A stretch of 64,000 nucleotides of DNA, from positions 434,001-498,000 of the forward strand of contig VWVT01000003.1 of the NCBI GenBank assembly GCA_008638415.1, given 5' to 3'. The first letter of the stretch is position 1. Each line of letters begins with the position of its first letter. The DNA comes from Nocardiopsis sinuspersici. GTDB taxonomy: Bacteria > Actinomycetota > Actinomycetes > Streptosporangiales > Streptosporangiaceae. Under the pieces are notes generated by a model that saw only the letters and a list, made by a program, of their open reading frames with translations, did no database searches and was not told where the DNA came from. Positions 45,606 to 54,009 of the stretch are shown here, piece by piece. Both the position numbers and the translations under genes were made by a program.

Positions 45606-46388
45606 ATGACATCACCGGCCGACCTCTCCCCGGCCCGCGCCCGCGCGCTGTTCCGCGACGGGCTCCGGGTCCCCACCTCCGGCTACAGCGCGGGATACGC
45701 GCAGGCCAACCTCATCGCCCTGCCCCGCGAGGCGGCCTTCGACCTCCTGCTGTTCGCCCAGCGCAACCCCAAGCCCTGCCCGGTCCTGGACGTCACCGAG
45801 CCGGGTGGGACCAGCGCCTCGGTCTTCGACGGCGACCTGCGCACGGACCTGCCCGCCTACCGGGTCTACCGCGACGGCGCGCTGGTGGAGGAGCGCACCG
45901 ACGTCACCGACCTGTGGCGGGACGACCTGGTGGCCTTCCTCATCGGATGCAGCTTCACGTTCGAGGCGCCGCTGCTGGAGGCCGGCGTGCCGGTCCGCCA
46001 CATCGAGACGGGCGGCAACGTCGCCATGTACACCACCAACCGGCGGTGCCGCCCGGCGGGCCGGTTCCGCGGTCCGCTGGTGGTGTCCATGCGGCCGATC
46101 CCCGCCGACCGGGTGGCCGACGCGGTGCGCGTCACCTCGCGCTACCCGGCGGTCCACGGCGCCCCGGTACACGTGGGCGACCCCGCCGCGCTGGGCATCG
46201 AGGACCTGGACCGGCCCGACTACGGCGATCCGGTGGAGGTGCGTCCCGGCGAGATCCCGGTCTTCTGGGCGTGCGGGGTGACTCCGCAGGCCGCCGTGGC
46301 CGCCTCCGCGCCCGAGTTCGCCATCGGCCACGCCCCCGGCCACATGGCCGTCACCGACGTGCGCGACTCCTCCTACCAGGTGCCCTGA
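45606..46388 (+). CDS. ycsI: DUF1445 / YcsI family putative hydro-lyase (D-glutamate cyclase-like)
   Basis: A 260-residue protein. [67 protein letters not shown] and [15 protein letters not shown] are typical of the DUF1445/YcsI family. Members are labelled putative hydro-lyases, and the mammalian relative is D-glutamate cyclase, which makes 5-oxo-D-proline; this fits a neighbour of 5-oxoprolinase. ATG 45606 has AGGAAACG upstream. Confidence 0.93.
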   Translation: MTSPADLSPARARALFRDGLRVPTSGYSAGYAQANLIALPREAAFDLLLFAQRNPKPCPVLDVTEPGGTSASVFDGDLRTDLPAYRVYRDGALVEERTDVTDLWRDDLVAFLIGCSFTFEAPLLEAGVPVRHIETGGNVAMYTTNRRCRPAGRFRGPLVVSMRPIPADRVADAVRVTSRYPAVHGAPVHVGDPAALGIEDLDRPDYGDPVEVRPGEIPVFWACGVTPQAAVAASAPEFAIGHAPGHMAVTDVRDSSYQVP

Positions 46389-46461
46389 CGGGTTTGCGGC
46401 CGGACCGCCGGGGTAGTCGCGGGGCCGAGGACACGTCAGCCCACAACCGTAGGGGGCGCAA

Positions 46462-46947
46462 GTGGACGCACGTGAACAGTTGGTTTCCTGGCTCAACGAC
46501 GCCTACTCGATGGAGAAGTCGCTGGAAGAGACCCTGGAGCGCCACGCCAAGGACGCCGAGGGAGAGCCCGAGGTCCATGCGCGCATCACCCGTCACATCG
46601 ACGAGACGCGCAGCCAGGCGGAGACGGTCAAGGGATGCGTCGAGTCCCTGGGCGGCAAGGTCTCCAAGGCCAAGAGCGCGCTGTCCGAGATGATGGGCGC
46701 CGCACAGGGCATGGCGAACAAGCCCGCGAGCGACACGATGGTCAAGAACGCCATCTCCGACTACGCGGCCGAGCACTTCGAGATCGCCTCGTACCGCGCG
46801 CTGATCGAGGCCGCCCGCGCGCTGGGCGAGGAGCAGATCGCGCTCAAGCTGACCTCCATCCTGCACCAGGAGGAGGACATGGCCCGCTTCCTGGAGGAGA
46901 AGCTCCCGGAGGCGGTGCGCGGAACGCTCTCCGCGTCCCAGAGGTAG
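46462..46947 (+). CDS. DUF892 (YciF-type) ferritin-like protein
   Basis: A 161-residue four-helix protein. AREQLVSWLNDAYSMEKSLE, EVHARITRHIDETRSQAETV, NAISDYAAEHFEIASYRALI and LHQEEDMARFLEEKLP contain the helix-borne Glu and His that would form a di-iron site. The family is stress-induced in enterobacteria; the function is unclear. GTG 46462 with GGGGG upstream. A hairpin follows. Confidence 0.92.
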   Translation: MDAREQLVSWLNDAYSMEKSLEETLERHAKDAEGEPEVHARITRHIDETRSQAETVKGCVESLGGKVSKAKSALSEMMGAAQGMANKPASDTMVKNAISDYAAEHFEIASYRALIEAARALGEEQIALKLTSILHQEEDMARFLEEKLPEAVRGTLSASQR

Positions 46948-46984
46948 CGGTAAGGCGGAGAGGAAGACCTCCCCGCCGTGCCGA

Positions 46985-47013
46985 CGCCCCGGGAGGCCGC
47001 GCCTCCCGGGGCG
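46985..47013. terminator. Hairpin terminator between convergent DUF892 and VWA genes
   Basis: A 12-bp perfect stem with loop CCGCG in the 101-nt gap; usable in both directions. Confidence 0.85.
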
Positions 47014-47048
47014 TTCGCGTGCCGTGGCCGCGAGGACGGCGTTCCGGT

Positions 47049-48491
47049 TCAGGACTCCCACAGGGGAGGGTTCCCCTCGTCGGGGGTGGGGCGGCCCCTG
47101 TCGGTCTGCTCGCCCCGGATCACACCCCTCCGGCCCCTCCGGCCCCGGCCACCCCGGTCCCCGTCCTGGTCATCGCCCCGGGCGTCGCCTCGGCCGGTGC
47201 GCCGTTCCCCGGTCCGCGGGGCCTCGGGCTCCCGTCGGCGGCCGCTCTTGCGCGAGTAGACCGACTGGCTGGCGTACAGCGTCTTGGAGGTACGCGCGGC
47301 GTCGTCGTCCCGTGCCATCCGCGTCATCCGTTCCAGTTCGGCGACCTGCTCGGCCACCTCCGGGGGCGGGGGCGCCGACGCGGGGGCCGAAGACCCCAGC
47401 AGGTCCCGGCGGGCCTGTTCCAACCTGTCGGCGGCGGTACCGCGGTCGCCCCTGCGCAGGGCCTCGCCGGCCTCGCGTTTGGCGGTCTGCGCCCGTTGCA
47501 GGGCCTCCTCGGTGCGCACCTCCGGACGGGGCACCCTTCCGGCGGCCTCGTCGCCCGGGACCACGTTGACCGAGACGGGCAGGGCCGCGGTGTAGGTGGT
47601 CAGCGTCGCCGGGTCCACGTAGGTGGCCTCGAGGGTGGTGACGGTGGCGGTGCCCAGGGAGGACAGGCCGGGCACCTCCAGGCGCAGCAGGAGGCGGCGC
47701 CCCTCCCCGGAGTGGAAGTCGCCCAGCTCCACCACCACCGACCGGTCGGCCAGTTGGTGGGAGGGCATCTCGCCCACCACGCTGACCGCGCGCAGGTGCG
47801 GGCCGACCGGGACCCGCAGCGACACGGCCTGGGCGGTCTTGGCCAGCAGGTACTCGGCCTCCTGGGCGATGAGGCCGCCCGCGGTGTCGGGGTCCTCGGC
47901 GAACAGCGCGCTGCCCGCTCCGCCGTCGGCCACCGCGCCGAGCAGCTCCTCGTCGTAGCCCAGGCCGTATCCCAGGGTCGTGGTGGTGACCCCGTGCGCG
48001 TAGGCGTCTCCCGCCACCTGCCTGAGCAGGCCGTGGTCGGTGACGCCCTGGTTGGCGTGCCCGTCGGAGACCACCAGCAGGGTGGCGCCCCTGTCGGCAC
48101 TGGCGCGTCGGGCCTCCTGCACGCCGCGCAGCAGCCCGCTGGACAGGTCGGTGCCCCCCGACGCGCGCAGGGCCGAGATCCGGCGGCGCACCTCCGCCTT
48201 GTCGGTCAGCGGCCCGCTCGGCACCTCGACGCGGGCCTGCTGGTTGAAGGACACGAGCCCGAAGTTGTCCGAGGGCGCCAGCCGGTCCACCAGCGAGAGC
48301 AGGGCCCGGACCGCGCCGTGCAGGCGGCCGCCGCCCATGGAGCCGCTGCGGTCCAGCACGACCTGGAGGGTCGCGGGCGGACGTTCGGCGTCCTCCTCGC
48401 GTGCGGGCGCGGTGATGTCGAGCAGGACGGACACGGCGTCGTCGGTGTCCAGGGGGACGGCGTCGAAGTCCAACAGTGCGGACAGGTGCAT
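47049..48491 (-). CDS. von Willebrand factor type A domain protein
   Basis: A 480-residue protein with no signal peptide. The VWA domain (about 45-220) has an intact MIDAS: LDRSGSMGGG, GGTDLSSGLLRG and VVSDGHANQG. Downstream is a beta-rich region (ADRSVVVELGDFHSGEGRRL), a helical stretch rich in Ala/Arg (about 340-400) and a disordered basic/acidic tail from ~430. Actinobacterial proteins of this kind are of unknown role. ATG 48491 follows GGAG. A two-TM membrane protein is encoded just upstream on the same strand (165-nt gap). Confidence 0.88.
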   Translation of the reverse strand: MHLSALLDFDAVPLDTDDAVSVLLDITAPAREEDAERPPATLQVVLDRSGSMGGGRLHGAVRALLSLVDRLAPSDNFGLVSFNQQARVEVPSGPLTDKAEVRRRISALRASGGTDLSSGLLRGVQEARRASADRGATLLVVSDGHANQGVTDHGLLRQVAGDAYAHGVTTTTLGYGLGYDEELLGAVADGGAGSALFAEDPDTAGGLIAQEAEYLLAKTAQAVSLRVPVGPHLRAVSVVGEMPSHQLADRSVVVELGDFHSGEGRRLLLRLEVPGLSSLGTATVTTLEATYVDPATLTTYTAALPVSVNVVPGDEAAGRVPRPEVRTEEALQRAQTAKREAGEALRRGDRGTAADRLEQARRDLLGSSAPASAPPPPEVAEQVAELERMTRMARDDDAARTSKTLYASQSVYSRKSGRRREPEAPRTGERRTGRGDARGDDQDGDRGGRGRRGRRGVIRGEQTDRGRPTPDEGNPPLWES

Positions 48492-48656
48492 GCTGTCTCC
48501 GTGGGTTGTGGGGGGCCTCCCGGAGGGCGGCGTGGTCCCCAGCTTAGGAAGCGGTGCCCACATGCGGGCGGGGAACACCTGGCCGGATGGGGACACTCCC
48601 GCCCGAACCGCGTACGGGGCGTGACCGGGGGGCCGCGGAGCGGTTCCGCGGCGGCC

Positions 48657-49265
48657 TCAGAACCCGCGCAGGCCCAGGCGGCGCAGCTCCAGGGAGGCCA
48701 GTGCGCGCACGGCCTTCCGGTCATCGGCGTGCCAGGCGCCCGCCGGGTCCTCGTGCACACCGGCGAGCCTGGACGGGGACACCGACGCCAGCGCGCGCAG
48801 GGCCAGCAGCCGGGACCGCGCCTCGGGGGTGAGCCCGCGCAGCCGCCGGACGGAGCCCGCCTGGCGTATCCACCGCGCACGGGCGGGCAGCCACGTCGCG
48901 GCGAGCAGCAGCAGCGGGAGCGCGGCGGTGAGCAGCGGCAGGGTCAGCCCGAGCGAGGCCACCGACTCCTGGAAGGACGCGCCCGCCGCGGAGAGGGACT
49001 CGCCGGTCCCGCTCATGCTGGTGAACGGGGTGGCCAGGGCGTCCCCGGCCAGGGGCACCTTCAGGGCCTGCTCGGCCGCGTTGTCCATGTGCTCGCTGAA
49101 GCCCTCGCCGGTGCTCACCATCAGCTCGCCGGGGCGGTTCAGGCCCATGATGATCTCGCGCAGCGACAGCGCGGCACGGATCCACAGGTACACCCAGGCC
49201 AGGGCGAGCAGGTCGGCGGCGATCTGGAGGAACATCCGCACGGGGGCGTCCGCGTACGGCTTCAT
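48657..49265 (-). CDS. Uncharacterised two-TM membrane protein
   Basis: A 202-residue protein not recognised beyond its topology. One hydrophobic helix lies near residues 12-34 (LQIAADLLALAWVYLWIRAA) and another near 108-128 (LPLLTAALPLLLLAATWLPA); a ~70-residue loop between them is mildly polar. The basic C-terminal part contains VSPSRLAGVHEDPAGAWHAD, DRKAVRALASLELRRLGL. ATG 49265 follows CGGAG. It precedes the VWA gene and may belong with it. Confidence 0.8.
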   Translation of the reverse strand: MKPYADAPVRMFLQIAADLLALAWVYLWIRAALSLREIIMGLNRPGELMVSTGEGFSEHMDNAAEQALKVPLAGDALATPFTSMSGTGESLSAAGASFQESVASLGLTLPLLTAALPLLLLAATWLPARARWIRQAGSVRRLRGLTPEARSRLLALRALASVSPSRLAGVHEDPAGAWHADDRKAVRALASLELRRLGLRGF

Positions 49266-49336
49266 GGCGGCTCCGGGAGGTGAGGAGGGAACGGGTGCGC
49301 GGACCCTCGTGGCCCGCGGTTGTCCGTTACCCGTTC

Positions 49337-49363
49337 CGCGGTCCCCGCACGCCGTGGACCGCG
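49337..49363. terminator. Hairpin after the GlxA-type regulator gene
   Basis: An 8-bp stem (CGCGGTCC with GGACCGCG) and 11-nt loop, 36 nt beyond the stop of the minus-strand regulator. Confidence 0.55.
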
Positions 49364-49398
49364 TTCCCCGGGGCCGTCGGGCCCCGGGCCGGCGGTGC

Positions 49399-50427
49399 TC
49401 AGGCCGCGTGCGACGTGCCCCGGAAGGTGCGCCGGTAGGCGCTGGGCGACACCCCGAGTTCGGCCTGCATGTGCTGGCGCAGTGACGCCGCCGTACCGAA
49501 CCCCGACCGCTCGGCGACCCGGTCCACCGGCAGGCCGGACTCCTCCAGCAGCTGCCGGGCCCGGTCCAGGCGCTGCTCGGCCAGCCACCGGCCGGGGGAC
49601 AGGCCCACCTCGTCGCGGAAGCGCCGGGTGAACGTGCGCACGCTCATCGCCTCCCTCGCGGCCAGGTCCTCCAGGCGCAGCCGGAGGTGCAGGTGGTCCA
49701 GGGCCCACGCGCGGGCGCGGCCGGTGGAGGAGTGTTCCGGGGCGGGTACGGGGCGGCGGACGTACTGCGCCTGGCCGCCGTCGCGGTGCGGGGGCACCAC
49801 CGTGCCGCGCGCCACCTCGTTGGCGACTGCGGCGCCGTGGTCGGTGCGGATCATGTGCAGGGACAGGTCGATGCCCGACGCCACCCCCGCGGCCGTGAGG
49901 ACCCGGCCGTTGTCGGTGTACAGCACGTCCGGGTCCAGGTCGATGCCGGGGTACATGGCGCGGAAGAAGCCCGCCGACTTCCAGTGGGTGGTCACACGGC
50001 ACCCGGCCAGCAGCCCGGCGGCGGCGAGCACGAACGCGCCGGTGCAGATGGAGGCCACGCGCGTGTCCGGGCCGATACGGGTGACGGCCGCCGCCAGGTC
50101 CGGGGCGAGCGGGTCGTGCGGGCGTTCGACGTAGTCCTCGTCGGCGGCGGGCAGGATCACGGTGTCGGCGGTGTCGAGCGCCTCGGGCCCGTGGGCGACG
50201 TTCAGGGTGAAGTCGGTGTCGGTCCGGACCTCGCCGGGGCGCAGTGCGCAGGTGACCACCTCGTAGAGGCGGCGGCCGTCGGCGTCGCGGGCCTGTGCGA
50301 AGAGCCGGTGGACGATCCCCGCCTCGATGGGCAGCACGCCGTGCCGGACGAGGACGGCGACGCGGTGGGGCGGGGAGCCGGCGGGTTCGGGTACGCGGGG
50401 AAGGTCCATGGCCCGATTCTTGCGCAT
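49399..50427 (-). CDS. GlxA family (DJ-1/PfpI + AraC) transcriptional regulator
   Basis: A 342-residue regulator with two parts: an N-terminal DJ-1/PfpI-like domain (VAVLVRHGVLPIEAGIVHRL; TRVASICTGAFVLAAAGLLA with the Cys of the nucleophile elbow; ATTHW-like RVTTHWKSAGFFRA) and a C-terminal AraC DNA-binding domain (LEDLAAREAMSVRTFTRRFR; VAERSGFGTAASLRQHMQAE). This class often governs amine or aldehyde metabolism, but a target is not evident. It diverges from the MFS gene (53-nt gap), the likeliest target. Start ATG 50427 or 50409. Confidence 0.92.
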   Translation of the reverse strand: MRKNRAMDLPRVPEPAGSPPHRVAVLVRHGVLPIEAGIVHRLFAQARDADGRRLYEVVTCALRPGEVRTDTDFTLNVAHGPEALDTADTVILPAADEDYVERPHDPLAPDLAAAVTRIGPDTRVASICTGAFVLAAAGLLAGCRVTTHWKSAGFFRAMYPGIDLDPDVLYTDNGRVLTAAGVASGIDLSLHMIRTDHGAAVANEVARGTVVPPHRDGGQAQYVRRPVPAPEHSSTGRARAWALDHLHLRLRLEDLAAREAMSVRTFTRRFRDEVGLSPGRWLAEQRLDRARQLLEESGLPVDRVAERSGFGTAASLRQHMQAELGVSPSAYRRTFRGTSHAA

Positions 50428-50480
50428 GTTGGCTTTCAGGTCACTGTCGGGGACACGGATCCGCGAAGGACGCTGGGGTC

Positions 50481-51800
50481 ATGGCCGAGGACACCGCTTC
50501 CGCACGGAAGCCCGCACACATCCCGTTCCACCGCGCGTGGCTGGTCGCCCTGGTCGCGTGCCTGACCATCGTGGCCGCGGCGGCCTTCGCCGCGATGCCC
50601 GGTCTGCTGACCGAACCCCTGCACACCGAGTACGCGTGGTCCCGCGGGTCGATCGGCGCGGCGGCCTCGGTCAACATGGTCGTCTACGGACTGATCGCCC
50701 CGTTCGCCGCCGCGCTGATGGACCGGTTCGGTATCCGCCGCGTCGCCCTGGTGGCACTGGCGACCATCGTCGCGGGCGCGGGGCTGACCACCGTCATGAC
50801 CGCCGCCTGGCAGCTGACCCTGTACTGGGGGCTGCTCATCGGCGCGGGCACCGGGTCGCTGGCGATGACGTTCGCCGCCACCGTCACCGACAACTGGTTC
50901 GTCGAACGGCGCGGGCTGGTCATCGGGACCCTGACCGGGGCCAGCGCCTTCGGGCAGCTGGTGTTCCTGCCCGCGCTGGCGTGGATCGTCGACCACCAGG
51001 GATGGCGGCCGGCCATCGCGACCCTGGCGCTGACCGCGGGCGTGATGACCGTCCTCACCGCCCTCGTGCTGCGGGACCACCCGGCCGACCTGGGCCGGCG
51101 GCCCTACGGGGCGACGGCCTTCGTGGAGAAGCCCGAGGCGGACCAGGGCGCGGCGCGCCGGACCCTGAGGGTCCTGTACTCATCGGTCACCAGCCGCGGG
51201 TTCTGGCTCCTGGGCGGGACGTTCGCGGTGTGCGGGGCGACCACCAACGGCATCCTGTGGACCCACTTCGTGCCCGCCGCACAGGACCAGGGGATGGCCG
51301 TCACCGTCGCCGCCGCGCTGGTGTCGACGGTCGGTGTGTTCTCCCTCGTGGGAACGGTCCTGTCGGGATGGCTCACCGACCGGGTGGACCCGCGTGCGCT
51401 CCTGGTCGTCTACTACGCGGGCCGGGGCGTCCTCCTGGCCCTGCTGCCCGCGCTGCTGGGCCCCGAGGCGGGGGCGGCGATGACGGCCTTCGTCGTGGTG
51501 TTCGGCCTGCTCGACGTCGCGACGGTGCCGCCGACCATCATGCTGTGCCACCGGGCCTTCGGCGCGGACGGCGCCATCGTCTTCGGGTGGGTCAACGCCG
51601 TCCACCAGGTCGGCGCGGGGACCATGGCGGTCTTCGGCGGCCTCACCCGTGACTTGACCGGCGGCTACGGGCCGGTGTGGCTGCTGGCGGCCGCCCTGTG
51701 CGGTGTGGCCGCGTTGCTCGCCCTCCGGATCGGCCGCGGCGGTGGGAACGGCGCGGAGGAGTCCGAGGAGGACCGTGAGGACGAGGGGGCGCGGGTATGA
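50481..51800 (+). CDS. MFS transporter
   Basis: A 439-residue, 12-helix major facilitator. PFHRAWLVALVACLTIVAAA begins helix 1; FAAALMDRFGIRRVALVALA is the loop 2-3 signature, and VLSGWLTDRVDPRALLVVYY its counterpart in the second half. The profile resembles the oxalate/formate-antiporter-like or NarK-type 'Oxl' branch of small-molecule MFS, but the substrate is unknown. ATG 50481 is preferred to upstream in-frame starts. Its stop overlaps the next gene (ATGA). Confidence 0.88.
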   Translation: MAEDTASARKPAHIPFHRAWLVALVACLTIVAAAAFAAMPGLLTEPLHTEYAWSRGSIGAAASVNMVVYGLIAPFAAALMDRFGIRRVALVALATIVAGAGLTTVMTAAWQLTLYWGLLIGAGTGSLAMTFAATVTDNWFVERRGLVIGTLTGASAFGQLVFLPALAWIVDHQGWRPAIATLALTAGVMTVLTALVLRDHPADLGRRPYGATAFVEKPEADQGAARRTLRVLYSSVTSRGFWLLGGTFAVCGATTNGILWTHFVPAAQDQGMAVTVAAALVSTVGVFSLVGTVLSGWLTDRVDPRALLVVYYAGRGVLLALLPALLGPEAGAAMTAFVVVFGLLDVATVPPTIMLCHRAFGADGAIVFGWVNAVHQVGAGTMAVFGGLTRDLTGGYGPVWLLAAALCGVAALLALRIGRGGGNGAEESEEDREDEGARV

Positions 51801-52318
51801 GCACCAGGAGGACGGGCGGCACCGGCACCACCGGTACCGACTCTGATACCGGTATCGACGCCGGCCGCGCCGACGGACACGGCACGCGGGGACGCCGCCG
51901 GCGTCCGTCCCCGCAGTTCTCCGTCGTCATCGTGGTCCTCGCCGCACTGGTGGCCTACGTGGGTCTCGCCGGGCTGGAGCAGGGGCTGCGTGCGGCGCGC
52001 GGCGAGGGCGTTCCGGGAGTGTTCACCGTGGGAGGCATCACGTGCGTCCAGCACCCGGGGCACGAGTCGTGCACCTGCAACGGGTCCTTCGCCGATGCCG
52101 GGGGAGGGGAGCCGCGAGCGGTGTACCTGCACGCGGCCGGGCGTGACACCTGCCAGGAGGGCGCGCGGATCCCGGCCGTGGACGCCGGGGCGTCCAACCG
52201 CGTCTACGGGCCGGACGGCTCCCGGGAGTGGATCCTGTCGTCGTTCGTCCTCGCGGCGTGCCTGGCCGTCGTCGGCGGCGTCGCGGTGAACTGGGTGCGC
52301 TACCTGCGGAGAACGTGA
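51797..52318 (+). CDS. Uncharacterised membrane protein coupled to the MFS gene
   Basis: A 173-residue protein not recognised. It has a Thr/Gly/Asp-rich head, a basic patch (TRGRRRRPSP), a TM helix near 42-62 (FSVVIVVLAALVAYVGLAGL), an extracytoplasmic loop with four cysteines (ITCVQHPGHESCTCNG; DTCQEG) and a second TM helix near 145-165. The cysteines suggest disulphides or metal binding outside the membrane. ATG 51797 overlaps the MFS stop, so it is probably made together with that transporter. Confidence 0.75.
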   Translation: MSTRRTGGTGTTGTDSDTGIDAGRADGHGTRGRRRRPSPQFSVVIVVLAALVAYVGLAGLEQGLRAARGEGVPGVFTVGGITCVQHPGHESCTCNGSFADAGGGEPRAVYLHAAGRDTCQEGARIPAVDAGASNRVYGPDGSREWILSSFVLAACLAVVGGVAVNWVRYLRRT

Positions 52319-52335
52319 GGGGCCCGGCCTGCGCT

Positions 52336-52389
52336 GATCTTGTACTTGTAGCGGAGTTGGTCGCCCGACCCCGCTACAAGTACGAGATC
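52336..52389. repeat. Dispersed palindrome, copy 2 (diverged)
   Basis: Arms 52336-52354 and 52371-52389 pair at 18 of 19 positions around a 16-nt spacer that contains its own small stem (GGTCG/CGACC). It shares the outer GATCTTG...GAGATC/AAGATC edges and overall size with the copies at 30841 and 53770 but has different arm interiors. It begins 18 nt after the stop of the preceding gene. Confidence 0.65.
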
Positions 52390-52490
52390 GCGGCGAACGG
52401 GGACGCCGCCACCGCACGGAGGGTCCTGACCCGAACCGGGCACCTCCTGGCGGGCGCTCCAAATGTGCGAGGGTCCCTTTCCCTTGATCG

Positions 52491-52506
52491 GGAACACGGG
52501 TGTTCC
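52491..52506. other. Perfect 16-bp palindrome in the 52319-52709 gap
   Basis: GGAACACGGGTGTTCC. No gene starts nearby, so an operator role is uncertain. The 391-nt gap holds the repeat at 52336, this palindrome and no convincing gene; an ORF at 52463-52756 runs antisense into the next gene and is not credible. Confidence 0.3.
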
Positions 52507-52709
52507 GGCAACGGCCGTCGGCGGTGCCGTGGCGGCGTTCACGGGGATGGTGAACGGAGCCGAAAGGTCCTGGCGCCGGCCCTGTGGCCGAGCCGTCCCA
52601 CCGGAGCGTGCCGCCCCACCCCGACGACGGGGTCGCGGAGCCCGCGGCCGAGTCGGAGACCATGGTGGGACCGGGTGCGATGAGCCGTCCACCGCACGCG
52701 GAACGCGGG

Positions 52710-53675
52710 TCAGGGCGGGGAGGAGTCCTTCGGGCGCACCCGCACCAGTTGGCTGAGCAGTGCCAGCACCGGGAGCTCCAGCAGTGGACCGGCCACCAGG
52801 GCCACCGCGATGAGCGGCCGGCCCGGAAAGGCCGCCACGGCGATCGCCAGGGCGATCGGCGAGTTGCGCGCCACCGTCGTCATCGTCAGGGTGGCCCGCT
52901 GGTCGGCGGGCAGCCGAAGCAGCCCGGCGACGAGCAGCGCCACCAGCGGCGCGACCGTGAAGAACACCGCCAGGGGCGGCAGCAGCGCCACCAGGTCGCC
53001 CAGGTGGGCGAGTACCGTGCGCGCCTGCCAGGCGAACATGGCCAGCACCGCCGCGTACAGCAGCGGCAGCACCGCGGCGGAGGCCAGCGGGACCAGGACC
53101 GCGTCGCGCCAGGCATCGCCCCTCCACCGGCGGGCCGCCTCACGGAGGAACACCGCCAGCACCAGTGGCACTACCAGGACCAGCAGCACCGCCTCCACCA
53201 GGGTTCCGGTGCCCACCATCGCCGCCTCGCCGCCGAGCAGCAGCACGTACACCGGCAACAGCAGCAACTGGAGCACCAGGTTCACCGGCAGTACCGCGGC
53301 CGCCACACCCATGTGTCCCCGCGCCAGGCCGGTGAACACCAGGTACCAGTCCGTACACGGTGTGACCAGCAGCAACAGCAGGCCGATCCGCAGGTCGGGG
53401 GAGCCGCCCAGGAGCCCGGCGCCCAGGGCCCAGGCCAGCAGCGGGGTGAACACGAAGTTGAGCACGAGGCTTGCGGCGACCACCGTGCGAGCGGACCGGG
53501 CCCGGCGCACCTGGCCCGCGTCGACCTGCGCGAACACCGCCGTCAGCATCAGCACCAGGGCGGGGAGCACGAGGCGGCCCGCCGCCTCGCCGACCGGCCA
53601 CAGCAGGCCGAGGCCCAGTCCGGCGAGGGCGGCCAGCGCCACGAACACGCTCTGGAACTTCTCCGACGTGGACAC
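52710..53675 (-). CDS. ACR3/bile acid:sodium symporter (BASS) superfamily transporter
   Basis: A 321-residue protein with about ten TM helices. The segment LLLLVTPCTDWYLVFTGLAR in the middle matches the conserved cysteine-containing helix of ACR3-type arsenite exporters (PC[TV] motif), and TMTTVARNSPIALAIAVAAF matches the late conserved helix. Databases often call this subgroup 'arsenic resistance protein', but no arsR or arsC is adjacent, so arsenite as substrate is unproven. GTG 53675 follows AGGAAG. Confidence 0.85.
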   Translation of the reverse strand: MSTSEKFQSVFVALAALAGLGLGLLWPVGEAAGRLVLPALVLMLTAVFAQVDAGQVRRARSARTVVAASLVLNFVFTPLLAWALGAGLLGGSPDLRIGLLLLLVTPCTDWYLVFTGLARGHMGVAAAVLPVNLVLQLLLLPVYVLLLGGEAAMVGTGTLVEAVLLVLVVPLVLAVFLREAARRWRGDAWRDAVLVPLASAAVLPLLYAAVLAMFAWQARTVLAHLGDLVALLPPLAVFFTVAPLVALLVAGLLRLPADQRATLTMTTVARNSPIALAIAVAAFPGRPLIAVALVAGPLLELPVLALLSQLVRVRPKDSSPP

Positions 53676-53769
53676 GGGCGGCTTCCTGGATCACGGCGTG
53701 GTGGGACGGTACGGCACCTCCACGCTAGCGCGGTGGCCGCCGGGTCCGGTCGACCCTCCCGACAGCCAT

Positions 53770-53824
53770 GATCTTGCTCCCAGTGGCACTGTCGGCGGTC
53801 GAGAGTGCCACCAAGAGCAAGATC
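53770..53824. repeat. Dispersed palindrome, copy 3 (inverted relative to copy 1)
   Basis: Arms 53770-53790 and 53804-53824 pair at 18 of 21 positions around a 13-nt spacer. Read on the minus strand it is nearly the same as copy 1, with 12 of 13 spacer bases identical. It lies in the 334-nt gap 53676-54009 between two minus-strand genes; the remainder of the gap shows no gene. Confidence 0.8.
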
Positions 53825-53921
53825 ATCGGGAGAAGGCCTCCGGGCAGGCCTCCAACAGCGATGGACCCGCTCCCGGTGGCGGCTGCCACGGGCAGCACGG
53901 TGCGGTCGAGGGGTGGGGTCC

Positions 53922-53952
53922 CCCCGCTTTTCCAGTCAACCGCGAAGCGGGG
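53922..53952 (-). terminator. Possible terminator after the GH1 gene
   Basis: CCCCGCTT and AAGCGGGG form an 8-bp stem around a 15-nt loop, about 58 nt beyond the GH1 stop. The loop is large, so this is only a candidate. Confidence 0.35.
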
Positions 53953-54009
53953 AGGGGCGCCAGAGCCGGTTCGTCCCTGTGGACGGTCCCCTCCGGCGCC
54001 CGGACGCGG

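Noticed and set aside
52463..52756. A 97-codon frame beginning MCEGPFPLIGNTG
   Set aside because: Overlaps the ACR3-type gene antisense and has no ribosome-binding site; only its first part looks hydrophobic.
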